NCBI GenBank assembly: GCA_949358305.1
Contig: OX442314.1
Location: 17,477,060 to 17,541,059 of the forward strand
Direction of reading: 5' to 3'
Origin: Strigamia acuminata
Taxonomy: Eukaryota; Arthropoda; Chilopoda; Geophilomorpha; Linotaeniidae
DNA: 64,000 nucleotides
Both the position numbers and the translations under genes were made by a program. The first letter of the stretch is position 1, and each line of letters opens with the position of its first letter. Below are positions 25,853 through 38,335 of this stretch, in pieces. The notes under the pieces were generated by a model, which saw only the letters and a program-made list of their open reading frames with translations, had not been told where the DNA came from and ran no database searches.

Positions 25853-27700
25853 ATGAAAGTGACGGTAACAACTTTATCTGACGAGATATTCATTTTGGAT
25901 GTGAGCGAGGATTTAGAACTTGAAAATTTCAAAGCGTTTTGCGAAATCGAATACGGAATTCCAGCGAGGGAGCTGATACTTCATCACGAAGGAAGACCCT
26001 TGTTAGAAGACAGTCGCTCCCTCAAGTATTATGGGATAAAAGAAGGCGACGTTGTCCTCATGCAACACATGCAATCGTCGGATCATCAATCGACAACTTC
26101 TTCAAGTAAAATAAAAATAAAATAATTTTTTTTTTTTAAAATAATGAAATATGAGCACGTGCTCTTTTAAAAAAATAAAGAAATCCACTAACACGATTAA
26201 ATTATTAATCTTCATATTTTTATTTGTCATTTACAGCCAGTTTGCCAAGTATTGATTTTGGCTCGGTTCGATTACCAGGAAACCCATCGTCATCTACCAT
26301 CGCTTCCAATGAAAATGACCCAACTTTCATTCGTGACATGTTTATGGCCAATCCAGATCAATTGTCTTTGTTAAAGCAAAATAATCCTCGTTTAGCTGAC
26401 GCTCTTTTGAGCGGAGATATTTGTAAGCTGAGCTGTTATTTTGTACCAAATAATTTTAAATTGAAAGCAGAATTATAGCTAGGTTTGCCAGAGTGCTTCA
26501 AGATCAACAAACTGAACGAGCTGATCGCGAGAGAATGAGGATAAGAATGTTAAATGCGGATCCTTTTGATTTGGAAGCACAACGCTTAATTGCGGAAGAA
26601 ATCAGGTTAGTAAAAAATAATCAATACACAGTTTTCAAAATCAATTTATATCCGATTTGTTTCTTTTCAAAAAAAATAGATTACGAAATATCGAAACTAA
26701 CATGGAAGCAGCGATGGAACACAACCCGGAAAGTTTTGCCCAGGTTGTCATGCTGTACATAAACTGCAAAGTAAACGGTCACCCAGTAAAAGCATTCATC
26801 GATTCTGGTGCTCAAACTACGATTATGAGTCAATCGTGTGCAGAAAGATGCACTATAATGAGATTAGTTGATACGAGATGGGCCGGAATTGCGAAAGGAG
26901 TCGGGACTCAAAAGATAATTGGCAGAGTCCATTTATGTGCGATATTTAAAAGAAAGAAATATAAAATATAAAATTTACGTTTTGTTGTTTAATTCTAGGC
27001 CAAATTCAGATCGACGAAGTGTTTTTAACATCGTCGTTTTCCATTTTAGAAGATCAGCCTATGGATATGTTGTTGGGACTGGACATGCTCCGTAGACATC
27101 AAGTAAACTGTTACTCAAATTTAAAATGAAAATAATTTTAATTCAAACAATATTAGTGCGTTATCGATCTTCAACGCAACGTGTTAGTGATTGGCTCAAC
27201 TGGAACCGTGACTCGGTTTTTAGCTGAAAGCGAGTTGCCAGAGTGCGCTCGTCTCACATACAGCCCCGACTTGACTCCACGTCGTCACGAAGAAGAAGAC
27301 AAACAGTTGGCTCAAGCTTTGCAACGATCTGCCGACGAAGCCGTTTCAAGTAAGACTTGCAGCCATGGAAGGGCTCTAGGGAAATGTAGTAAATGCAGAA
27401 AATAAATTAATGTTTTTTTTATTTTTTATTTTTTTCCTTCTCTTCTATCCTATTTGCCTTTAAAACCTTTTCTTTTGCTTGTTCCTGTTCACTTTCTAAG
27501 ACTCCAACACTCCTTCCACAACAAATACTCCTAACCTTTCAATTTTCCCAACTAGTAGATTCCCGGAAGCAGACGTCCAGAAGATAGTAGACATGGGTTT
27601 TAGTAGAGAACATGTCTTGAACGAGTTGCAACGATTCAACGGCGATGTCACGCAAGCTATGGCTGCTTTGTTCGCAAAATCACTTATGTTTACAGAATGA
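25853..27700 (+). CDS. DDI2: DNA damage-inducible protein 1/2 homolog (ubiquitin-directed aspartic protease)
   Basis: A cytosolic/nuclear retropepsin-like protease that acts on heavily ubiquitinated substrates, including NRF1-type factors. Exon 1 encodes a ubiquitin-like domain ([20 protein letters not shown]; residues 1-75). The helical domain follows ([70 protein letters not shown]). The protease domain has [20 protein letters not shown], catalytic [13 protein letters not shown] with the Asp-Ser-Gly triad, [20 protein letters not shown] and [13 protein letters not shown]. The last exon, entered from a GTAAGA donor at about 27352 to an acceptor at about 27510, adds a Ser/Thr/Asn-rich linker and a UBA domain ([20 protein letters not shown]) that vertebrate DDI2 lacks. 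Reading through that donor instead gives a short Cys-rich end. All domains look intact. Confidence 0.94.
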
Positions 27701-27816
27701 ACTTAACGTGATCTCTTGAATTTTGTACAAACAAGAAATTTTGCACTTTCATTTCATACCTACAAAGCTGGCAACCAATTTATGGTGAAATATGGGTTTT
27801 TTAAGAACCAAATTTA

Positions 27817-27822
27817 AATAAA
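27817..27822 (+). terminator. Polyadenylation signal of DDI
   Basis: AATAAA about 117 bases after the UBA-exon stop; the convergent chloride channel stop lies about 215 bases further on. Confidence 0.55.
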
Positions 27823-28036
27823 CGTGTGGATATTTTAGACAGGGTTTACTTTACATATAAAAATATATTTTTAATTTTTTACATACACAAGTTAAACTCA
27901 TCTATCATTCTTGCAGAAGAAATTGTCTTTTCACTAACTGGGTAATTATAAGGCAGAAAGAAGCTGTAGAAAATTTACACACTGGGTTTTAGTTGTTGTT
28001 CTTGATCGTGGTATTTACAATGTTCATTCTACTTGA

Positions 28037-31000
28037 TCAAACTGGTGTGAAATCGGCTTCCGAGTCGTTTGTACAAGTGCTAGCCATGCTGCTCACCGAT
28101 GTGATCGTCGAGATGTAATGCATGTGGCTGGAGCTCGCACCGCCACCTCGTCCATCGTTGTGATCGTGTTTTTTCGAAAAAGTTCCCGAATGGCTACCTT
28201 CAATTGCCGACCTTAATTCTTTTAAAGCAACTACACCAACGAGCCTTCCAAGAGCAGTCACGTACGCGTGATTTAGTCCCAGCAACGAGAACAGAGAATG
28301 AACCTGAACGTAAAACAATGAGTTGCGTACACATACGAGACAGAAAACAAATTAAAATTCTACTTTTAGTAATGTTGTTCTCTCTACGAGTTGAAATGGT
28401 GCGGGATCAATTCCGCATTTATCGAAATTCACCGGTTGATCTAGTTGTTCCACTTCCCACGCTCGTTGTTCCTCGGGAGACATGTCGATAACTCGCTCCT
28501 TCGGCTGCAGTATTTTAAAATCAATTGAGCCAACGTTTAATTTACGGTAATTTTAAATAACGTACCAGTTGAACTTTTTTTTGGCTGGAAACTGTGCTCT
28601 GGGGATTGTAAGATGCTCCGTCACCATCCGACTATTAAATTAACAAACTGGATGTGGTCAACATTCGATTTTGTTACCGGTTAAATGAATGAAATTACTT
28701 TATTTACACTTTCCAGTGCATTCGTCTTTTTAAAAATGGCATCAAAGGCAGCGCGAATCCTCGAATCTACGGATACAAATGATGGAAATAATAAATTTGA
28801 AGCAAAAAAATTATATTTTAAAAATCCACCTTGAGCGGTAACTGTAGAATAAGGTGTTGGCATTGGACTTGCAGCGGGCGGGCTTGATCGAGCCGTGAAA
28901 GAATGCGACTTTTTCAAGATCGATTTCCTCGGAACAATGTCACGGACAAGACGGTTTCCTTGATCAGTGGCCAGTGCCTAAGATGAATAAAAATAAATGA
29001 TCTCCTTTTTGCTACAATTTTGAGTTTTTAATTATCCTTTAAAAAGTTATACTTCTTCGTTTTCGTTTTCTATTTCTAAATCAACATTGCTCGAAAATTT
29101 GATATTCTGCAACATATCTGGAGCAGGCGTAACCTCGAACCTAGATGGACGCCTTTCACGCACAAATGGCGAACCGTCAATTTTTAATTGCTGCGACTCC
29201 TCTTTAGCCCTCCGAGCTGCCACTTGTAGCCGCCTCTCGCGACCCAAATATTTAGCAAGAAGTGCAGCTAGTTCGATTCTTTGAACCGATCCCAATAAAA
29301 TCATGGATTCTAAATAAATGAAATTAAATAAAATAAATCCATGCTTAAATTATTTCTATAAATCGATAATTACCTGGCGAGTCAACCAATGGAAATGAGC
29401 GCAATTGTCTGACTGATTCAATAAGACTTTTTACATCTCTGTAGGTCGCTCCTAACCAGATATATTTCACATCTGTTACCATTATATCCTCCACGAATAT
29501 GTTATAAGCACTAAAAAAAATTAGAAATGAGAAATAATTTTAAATTAATAACCAAATATTTACTCTGTAGAACTTGACACAATATCGGGCAAGTAAGGCA
29601 ATTTTTTAATCATAATAATACTGTCGTAAATCGACGGTTGAAGAGCTTGAGCAACGGCATTTGAAACGAGCACCGCCACCTAGATACAACAAAAATATTA
29701 AAACGCTGCAATAACATATATATTTCAATTACCATTTACCATGACTGGCAGTATGTGAGAAATCTGTCCAGTCAATTCGAACACGATTACAGAAGTCGAT
29801 ACCGTGTGAGTTACAGCTCCGGACCAAGCAGCCGCTCCCACGACTGCGTAACCACCAGGCATTATACGACTTAATGTCGAACCGTACTGAACACCTTCTG
29901 GGAACCACAGAGACATGCATTCTCCAATAAGGCGGCCAAATGCTGCTCCTACAAGCATCAAATAACTCTCACACGTGACGTCATACATTGTTTTATTGCC
30001 CATTTATTAATTTTACCCATTTTGAAGTGCGGTATGAAGAGACCGGAAGCGACTGGGATTGTGCAGGCTAAAGTTGTATGGATAAACTATTTCATTAAAA
30101 AAAAATTTAAGCAATAATTGAAAAAATTAAATAAATTATAATTTTGAAAAAGTAATATAAAGTACCATAAGTACGACGTATACTGTTAAAGTGATGTATA
30201 TATTACTGTTAGGAGTTGCCCAATTCTTTATTATTCTGTCTTCGTCAATATCGTGATCACCGCTGGACCACGAGAAATTACTAAACAATTGTGTCACTTG
30301 TTCGTGGCCACTGATCTGAAAAATAATTTAGAAATTAAATTACTGTTTAAACTTGTAATTTAACTCTATTTCGTACCTCGGTAGCCATAAACTGGCCTAA
30401 TGCAAGAGGAAATGTTACAGATGATATCATTAGAGTTAATATACCGGGGTATAAAAAACGACTGGAATAAAAATAGATGCGGTAATAAAGTAAAACCAAA
30501 GCCGTAAAAGCACGTACTTCTTTTGAAGAAAATAATTCATTTTTTTGTTCTTTCGCATCCAAGTTACATATTGTCTATGAAACCACACAAAAAATGCTCC
30601 GGCTAAACCAGACATGGCCCTAAAAAATTCACCATCAGAATTTTAATAATTATAATTATTTATTTTATATTTTATATACCCAATTAAGGCAAACACAAAT
30701 AATTCCTGCGGATCAAACGGAATTTCCAAGTTAAAATTTGTTTTAAATAACGCCGTAATTGTGACTAGAGAAGAAATAATTTAAAAAATGTTTTTAAAAA
30801 TAATAAATTCAAAATTAGTAACTACCTTCATCTTTAAACCAGACAGCCAATAGCCTGAATACCATAGCACCACAAACAGCAGCAAAAAAGCCTCTCCAGT
30901 AATTCCGAACAGCAAAATACACCGATGTTACTTCAATACTAAACATTACACCTACAACAAAAATTATATTCTAATTAAGAAAAATAGGATCAGTATTGAG

Positions 31001-33628
31001 TCTTAATACCAACCTCCAACCGGAGCGGCAAAGCTGCACGCAACTCCGACGGCACAAGCTGCAGCCAGCATTTCGTGACTTCGAGATTCATTCTTAAAAT
31101 TAATCAAAGAAAATGAATTAATAAATTTTTTTAATAAACATTTTTATTACCTCGTAAATTCCTTTAAAAGAAGTAAAAAACTTGCTCAATAAATTACCCA
31201 TTATGCTTGAAATATGTACAAATGGTCCCTAAAAATAACAAAAAAATAATTATTCAAAAGCTGTTTTAAAAATATTAAATTCGTGTTGCAATGTTATCTC
31301 TTAATCGTATTACAGTTAATTATCATTCTCCTAACCATTGCAATTTGATAAAAGGATAAAAAAACTGGCTATCTTGGAGCAATAAATTTAATCAGTTGAT
31401 TCAAAGCATAGATTATATTTTGTCTATACCTCTTTGCCTAATGGAAGCCCGCTTCCTAAAGTTGATGTTAAGCCAACGATTTTCGATATTAATGTTCGAA
31501 AAGTTAAATACTCTTTCAGAACAACACCGCGCAAAACAGTCTTCATTTCGGGAATTCCCGAACCTATGCAAAAATAATGAACAAATAACAAAAATTAAAT
31601 TTTATACAAAAAAATTTGAATAAAAAATAAAAATTAAATAAAAATATAAAAAAAAAACTCGAACCAATGGCTTGTGGTGCAACGATGTGAGTAAAACCAG
31701 AAGAAAATAAAATGAGTACCGTTGGAAATGAGACCCAGGCGAGATATTGAAGGGCAGGCCGATTGACCAAATCCTTGTAGAGCCAGAGCCTAGCTGAATT
31801 TTATTTCATTGTAATTAATTTAATTATATAAAAATCAGTTTGCATATGCATGAGTTAATAAAGTGAGGACAAATCAATTAAGAGCAACTGATGCTTTTAA
31901 TCGAAATGTCGAGTCACTGATCTGAGGTCACCTCTTTCACACATGGCAATTGCAAAATCCATAGCGAAGCTCACTAGGGCCATGCTCACACCGAGTATCG
32001 CCAAAAACACCCAGTCTTCGCCGATTCGAGCAAAAGTGTGCCGCCATATCATACAAAAAAATTCTAAATAAATGAGAAAATATTAGAAAAACTAAAAATT
32101 TATTTATTTTATTTATTTATTTATTTACCTAGGCACTTTGATCGACATTTTCCTGGATATGGTTTAAGATTTTTCCGTCTGAAACGTTCTTCTCTCTTCC
32201 GTAATTTATCGAGCAATCGCGCTCTTACAGCTTCTTCCTTAGCATATTCTCCGAGATCCCTCGAGTAGCGGCCATACATCTAATAACATTGTTTCAAGCT
32301 TATTAAAATTAAAAAATAATAATAGTAATTCAAAAATTCATTGTGTTTGTTTACAGGGACGTTTTTATTGGCATTAAATAATAGATATTATTTATTTCGA
32401 TTTTTTTTTAACTCTGTATTTTGATTAATTATATGTGTAATTCAATTAGATTTTCCCCTTAAGCAGTGAAATCTTTTACATAATAATTTTAATGCCGGTA
32501 GTCCATTCCTAGTGAAAGGGATGAAGAGGTTTGCTCAATATTAAAGTCATAATTCTTAAGATCAGAAATTTTGTCACGGAAGAAATGTTCTATTGGTAAC
32601 AGTTTCCTGTACTATTATCATAAAGAAAGCCCTAAACATCAAGGACGAACTCAATTTTTAGGATTCATAATTGATTGTTGGATTTGTCAGTTATTTCAGC
32701 TGAAATATTCCAGATAAAATTGCAATCGGGCTTCTCTGTAGGGATGACGCGTTTAATTAATGCTGGTGTTAATTAATTTCTTGTTTAACACTATAATTTC
32801 CAGTAATTTTTATTTTTATACAATAAAAAGTGTCATGTTTCAGTAGTTTGTTTAAGTTATAAAAAGCAACCTTGAATAAGCAAGGTTACGAATAATAATA
32901 AAAAAAAATAACAAAAAGTGGTTGAAACAAGAACAAACTAGACGAAGAACAATATTTGCAATGGGTGAATTAGTGGAATGGACAATTACCTGATGTTTCA
33001 ACACCTTAAAATTTTAAAGAAAAATATTTTTACATTGAAAAAAAAAGAAAATAAATTATTTTTTTTACATTAAACAGAAAACAAGTTTGCGTAAATAAAT
33101 GTGATAAAACATACTGATTAAATTTTAAGTGGGTTTTTCAACCTTTTATCCTCAAAACACTCATTTTTTATTTTATTAAATGAATAAAAACATAAATATT
33201 CCAAAAAAATAAAAAAATATAAAAGAATTCAAACTTATTTTTTTTTTAAATATTTTATGACTGGATTATAATTTTAAATCATCCGCTAATCCTTCAGCCC
33301 CGCAACATCTAACCAGTCGCCAATTTCCCGCAACTTTAGTTAAAGTTCATTAACACATTAGAAATACATATACAGTCCTTGCAAGCTCGCACAGTAACTT
33401 CACTCATAACAGAAACAAAACCTCAGGTGCCGGTGTTATTGTGCATCATCATCACAATTAGGGGAAAAAAAGGAAAAAGTTACTTAAACGGTCTGTCCGC
33501 CGAATAAAACGAAGCAAATCGAAAGATCCGGTTGTTAAAATTATAGTTTTACTCACCAACGTGTGCTGATAGCCCAACTCGGGAGTTTCTTGAGCATTTA
33601 CGCTCGGCCGCCTTATGCTGGACGCCAT
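28037..33628 (-). CDS. ClC-2 type voltage-gated chloride channel
   Basis: A plasma-membrane chloride channel of the ClC-1/ClC-2/Ka branch. Exon 1 (33628-33557) encodes 24 residues, [20 protein letters not shown] and four more; exon 2 (32279-32129) has [20 protein letters not shown]. The membrane domain shows [40 protein letters not shown], the selectivity segments GSGIPEMK and [17 protein letters not shown] with the gating Glu, [18 protein letters not shown] and [20 protein letters not shown]. The cytosolic tail has two CBS domains ([20 protein letters not shown] and [20 protein letters not shown]) joined by a variable Ser/Pro-rich linker, and ends with a His/Asp/Gly-rich tail. The conserved gating Glu marks it as a channel with fast gating rather than an unusual variant. 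An upstream ATG in the same frame near 33690 could add about 20 residues. About 16 introns. Confidence 0.95.
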
Positions 33629-36092
33629 ATTTTCTGCAGACTGAGAGAATGAGCCGCCCGCTGATACCTGTTGAATGTGAAGCGCCCCCAAGAGCAGCCC
33701 TCAGGGGAAAGCCAATACAAAGGGGCAGCAAATAAAAAAATCAACTTAAACAACCACTAAGATGGAAATTGATATCTCCCGAGCCAAACATATGAAACGA
33801 ACACATTTCTGCTCATAATTCATTAGTCATTGTCATATATCCTGTTGTCAATCTTGATTGTAATTTGTTTAACTTATTATCATTCACTTCCTTTTCATTT
33901 TACACTTAAATTTGTTCGTTTTTATCGTAAAATAAAATATAATTGTGTTTTATAAAATCATTTTCCATTTCCATACAGATAAATCTGATTACTTTAATGA
34001 TAATTCGGAATGCGGATTGCCCCAATCTGGTATTAAACCGAAAAATCTTACAAGTTCGTGAAAATGTTATCACAACAAGGAAAAAATATCATTTATGCGT
34101 CAAACACAAAACCTGGAAATCCGAGTTGAATTTTTTCCAGGTAGTAACTAAATTTTTAAAAAAAAATAGAAAAATAGTGTAGATATCTAACCAACTCGTC
34201 AATTTATATCTAACTGTTCTACCAACATATTTTTTAAACATATTTATTGGTTAATTTATCTCCTATCCCTTATCTATTTGAAAATCTTATTACATTGAAC
34301 CAGATAACGTGACCTTACAATCGCTGGCGGCACTTCAAAATTGGACATAAAAAAACCAAACATACAATTACAAATTTAAAAAAAAATAAATAAAAAATAA
34401 AAATTATTGACATTATTTTAACTACCGTGTACTGGGGACGAATTCCGCGCAGTGAAATAAAATTTAGTTACTTTACCACACCTGGATTTAAAAATAAAAG
34501 TTTATTTTTATTAAACGCAACTGGTTTACTGGTCGTAGCACAATCTAGTTTCCTTCTCAAATCACAACATCTAGATCTCTAGTCTATAATTTACCTGTTA
34601 AACTCCCCTCGCCAATTATTTTTCCTTCCGTGCATTAAAGCGACTTGCAAACCCACAAATATCATTTTAGGTGTACAACGTTCACAATAAAATCCGCCAT
34701 TTTACGTACCAGACTATCACGAACTTCGGCTTGGCAACTTTTGGACCGCATCTTAGGGGAACTTGTCTATATCATGTTTTTAATAAACAATAAATCTCTC
34801 TTTTTCTTAAAAGGTATACAAAGTCTAAAGTCAGCTGACGAAATAGTTGGCAAAAGTTTATAACACTAAAAATAGGAAGACGAATTTAAAATTTATTGAC
34901 GAAAACTTTTAATACCATCAGCATTACAAAAGAATGACGATACTTAACAATCATTTTATAAAAACAACAAAGAAATAACGCGATAAATTTAAAAATAATA
35001 AAAACTTGTTTAAACAGGTTAACTGGGGAATTTTAACATTTTTTTTGGGTTGTCATTGGCCTCATTCCAAACCGAGTCTACAATACATCACATATAACAA
35101 ACAACAAAAATAAAATACACAAATTACAACAATTTTTTTTTATTATCCAATCGAGATCCTTTTCCACTATTTTTAATTTCAATTCCAATTTGGCATTCTT
35201 CATCTAAACCTGAAACACTGATGAAAAAAAAAGTAATTGCATTAAGAAATTACCGTCAATCTAAAAATCTAAAAATAAAAATTAATTAAATGGTGCAAAA
35301 CATTTCATGTTTCAACTAAACTGGAAACGACATGCTCCCCCTTTAGGAATGTAAATAAAATCCTTTTTTTTGTTTTCAACACTTTCTTTCCTTAATGGTT
35401 GGAACGTATGCCTCAGGTTCATGTGGAGGTTAATGACACAGATGATAAACAAAACGCAAAAATATATGTTGACAACTCAAAGCCATAAAACAGTTCACTG
35501 CATTTAACTTGTCAATTTAAATCTTTTTTAGATCTCCGTCACAATTTGCATTTAACTCATTAATCACATAACGATTAAACCCACTTCGCTTTTTTAACTA
35601 CTCCATAAACAAATAGCCCTAAGGGGGGGTCATTACTGTCTGATTAGTTTGATGAAATCAATTTTACAATGACAAAAAGCTTGTCAATCAGAGCGCCAGC
35701 CTTGAATCATGAATGCTGAGAGTAATATACCACTTAATATTGAAAATAAAACGAATTATATTTTAATTGGCTATTTAAATTCAAAATAAATAAAATGGAA
35801 AATGGACAATGCATTAAAGTAATTGCATTTTTAAAAAAAATGTATAATCAACATAAATTTAACCATTTTCTAAGAAAGCCATTAAAAATATTCACTGCCG
35901 CTTCACTGCCTTTTAATTAGAACCCGCCAATTAAAACAGTTGATAGTACTTTGGCAAAAAGCCAAAGCTTGCTTAATTAACCGAGTCATATATTTTTAAT
36001 GTTTTAATTAATAATAATACAATTTTTTCCATTTATTTCCGTTGTAAGGGTGTAAAGTAATATATTGATTAATACTCACTTGAAAAAAGAAA
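33629..36092. other. Intergenic, AT-rich
   Basis: A 2.4-kb stretch between the 5' end of the chloride channel gene and the 3' end of ALG3, both minus strand. It holds many A/T homopolymers and only short open frames without splice-supported continuation. It could contain channel leader exons and ALG3 3' UTR. No RNA gene recognised. Confidence 0.5.
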
Positions 36093-37847
36093 TTATTTTT
36101 CCTTGTTAGGACTTGGTCTTTTTAAAGAGACTTGTACTGGCATCGGTTGAGTCCAAAAAAGGCAAACCAAAAGGATCAAATGACACAGATGCAGAGCGAT
36201 GCTGCTCCAAACAGTGGATGGATATGTGTTCCAACATAATTCGATTACACCAAGTATGAATATCCTACAAGAAAATAAGTACGAATCAATAAAATTCAAT
36301 CATTTACGTAAAATATTTGAATACAAACCTAATCAAAGATGGTAGTTGTGCACTCCACAATAGGTATGGTAATGTATGAAAATACCAGACATAAAATTGA
36401 TAATGGAGCGAGCGACTGAATGATATGCCGATCAGATTCGAAGTAAAGAGGAGTAGAATTAATGTATTTGGTGATAATTTCATCTGTCCTTTGAGAAATA
36501 CTTGTTTGTTTGGAATTAGTCTGTAATTAAATTTTTTTTATTTAGATTTTCTGTTGGATTTTTACAGCTTTGGGATTAAAAACTTACTTTATCCAATATT
36601 GTTTGATAAATATACAAAGGACGGTTACATGTAAAGCCAGTAGACATAAATGGAAAGAAGGATTAACAAATACGTCCTCGTCCAAAAACCTCCAATTAAC
36701 GGTCCACTTGTGAAGAAATACTCGTCCAAAATCAAAAGACATATTCACATAACTCCATGGATTGGAAAGAAGAAAAGGTAAACTTAGAACCACCTATTAA
36801 ACCACATTGTAGAAATTAAATTTTGGTCAAAAAAATTAAAGTATAATTGATATGTGACGACTGATGATGTTACCTGAGTTAATGAACATATCGAGAGCAA
36901 TTTTATAGTTTTAAAAAACCCATTCACGCTCAACATAACGATGAGAAGAGCAGGTGCAAATAATAAAATGTTCATTTTAATTGACACAGCTAAACTAGAA
37001 TTAAGTATTGATTAGTAGGACGACTCATCAACCTTTTTAAAAAAAAATTTCCTTAAATACCTGTAAACAAAACTTCCCCACATCCATTTATTGTCTAAAA
37101 ATAGATTCACGGCTATGTATAAGAAAAGGACTGCCACGGGATCGTTGAACATTCTTAAGATGTATATGGAATGAATGCGGTATGATGTACAGCATAGGAA
37201 CAACAGGGCATACGGAGGGACCTAAAATGAAATGTTTTAAATCGGTAAAGAAACTCAATTTTTTTTTATCAAATTTACCTTTTTGGTTTGATTGTAAATT
37301 CGAAATACAAAAATTAAAGTAACGAGGTATATGAATGAAAATATGTATTGAGCAATATAAGTGTCTGTTCCTCGATTTGTCACGAAGTAGAAAAAAGAAA
37401 ATATATACACAAAGCCTGCCGGATATCTAAAATGAAAGCGCATATTATTATTTAGTATTATTTTTGCTTTCATTTTTTGATAATACTTACACTAATGGCC
37501 CTGTGTCGCCTTTTAATTTCGCATAATCATATGTGCCATTCACCACACCCTCAACTTCTTGCATGTAGGCTTTCCAATCAATTTCTGTGTCTGAAAAATG
37601 TAATAATTTACTCGCATAAATTTCTCTTTAAAAAGTGTATCAACTCACATGGTACTTTTTCAATGACTAGAACATTAATAAATATCTCTGCACAAAATAA
37701 CACCAGAGCAATTAACCATGTAAAATCTGGGTTCAATAAAACCAATTGAAATGTTTCCTTATTGCCATAAGTTTTTACGAGTTTTATAAAACGTTGAAAA
37801 ATGCTTCTCTTCTCTTTGCGAAAAGCTGCATTCCTGGAAGACGCCAT
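36093..37847 (-). CDS. ALG3: Dol-P-Man:Man5GlcNAc2-PP-Dol alpha-1,3-mannosyltransferase
   Basis: An ER-membrane glycosyltransferase (GT58) that adds the first dolichol-phosphate-derived mannose to the lumenal N-glycan precursor; known in Drosophila as Not56/l(2)not. Exons joined on the minus strand give roughly 440 residues. Family marks: [20 protein letters not shown] (first helix), [117 protein letters not shown] and [20 protein letters not shown]. The Asp/Tyr-rich first lumenal loop is the usual catalytic segment. The end is a short basic tail, RPSPNKEK, of ER-retention type. ATG 37847 opens with [15 protein letters not shown]. The gene is head-to-head with the membrane-protein gene at 38336, about 490 bp away. 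Confidence 0.95.
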
Positions 37848-38335
37848 ATTGTTTAACTAACGCTCTCTACTGGCACTCACCAGCACCAGCAGTTAGAATC
37901 AACACGAATGGCCATTAGTTGCTATCTGGTGGAAAATTTTTAAACTAAATGAATACATTTTGTGCTATCTCTAGCGTACACCTGTAGATTTCGATTTTTA
38001 TGAAATGTTGAGTGCATAAAAAAATTAAATAAACAATTTCAGTTTCGATGTGTGAAATGCTGCGTGTACTAAACGTATCGATACATTAACGCTTCGAAAA
38101 AAATACGATTTTGAGTAATTTTTCGAAACTGTTGATTTCCCACCATCACAAGTGAGTTTGCGCAAAGAGAGATGAATTCCCCGTTCGATCGCGCTGCTCT
38201 TTCTCTCTTCCTCTCTTTCCTCCGCACAACATGTCTGCTTTCTCACACACAAAACCATCGCAGTTCCCAATGTTCCCATCTTCAAGGCATAAGCTACTTT
38301 TGTACATTATAACATAATACCATAAAACATATATT
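37848..38335. promoter_or_regulatory. Bidirectional upstream region of ALG3 and the 38.3-kb gene
   Basis: The 488 bp between two divergent start codons. Contains a CT-rich tract (38195-38222). No classical TATA box can be assigned with confidence. Confidence 0.4.
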
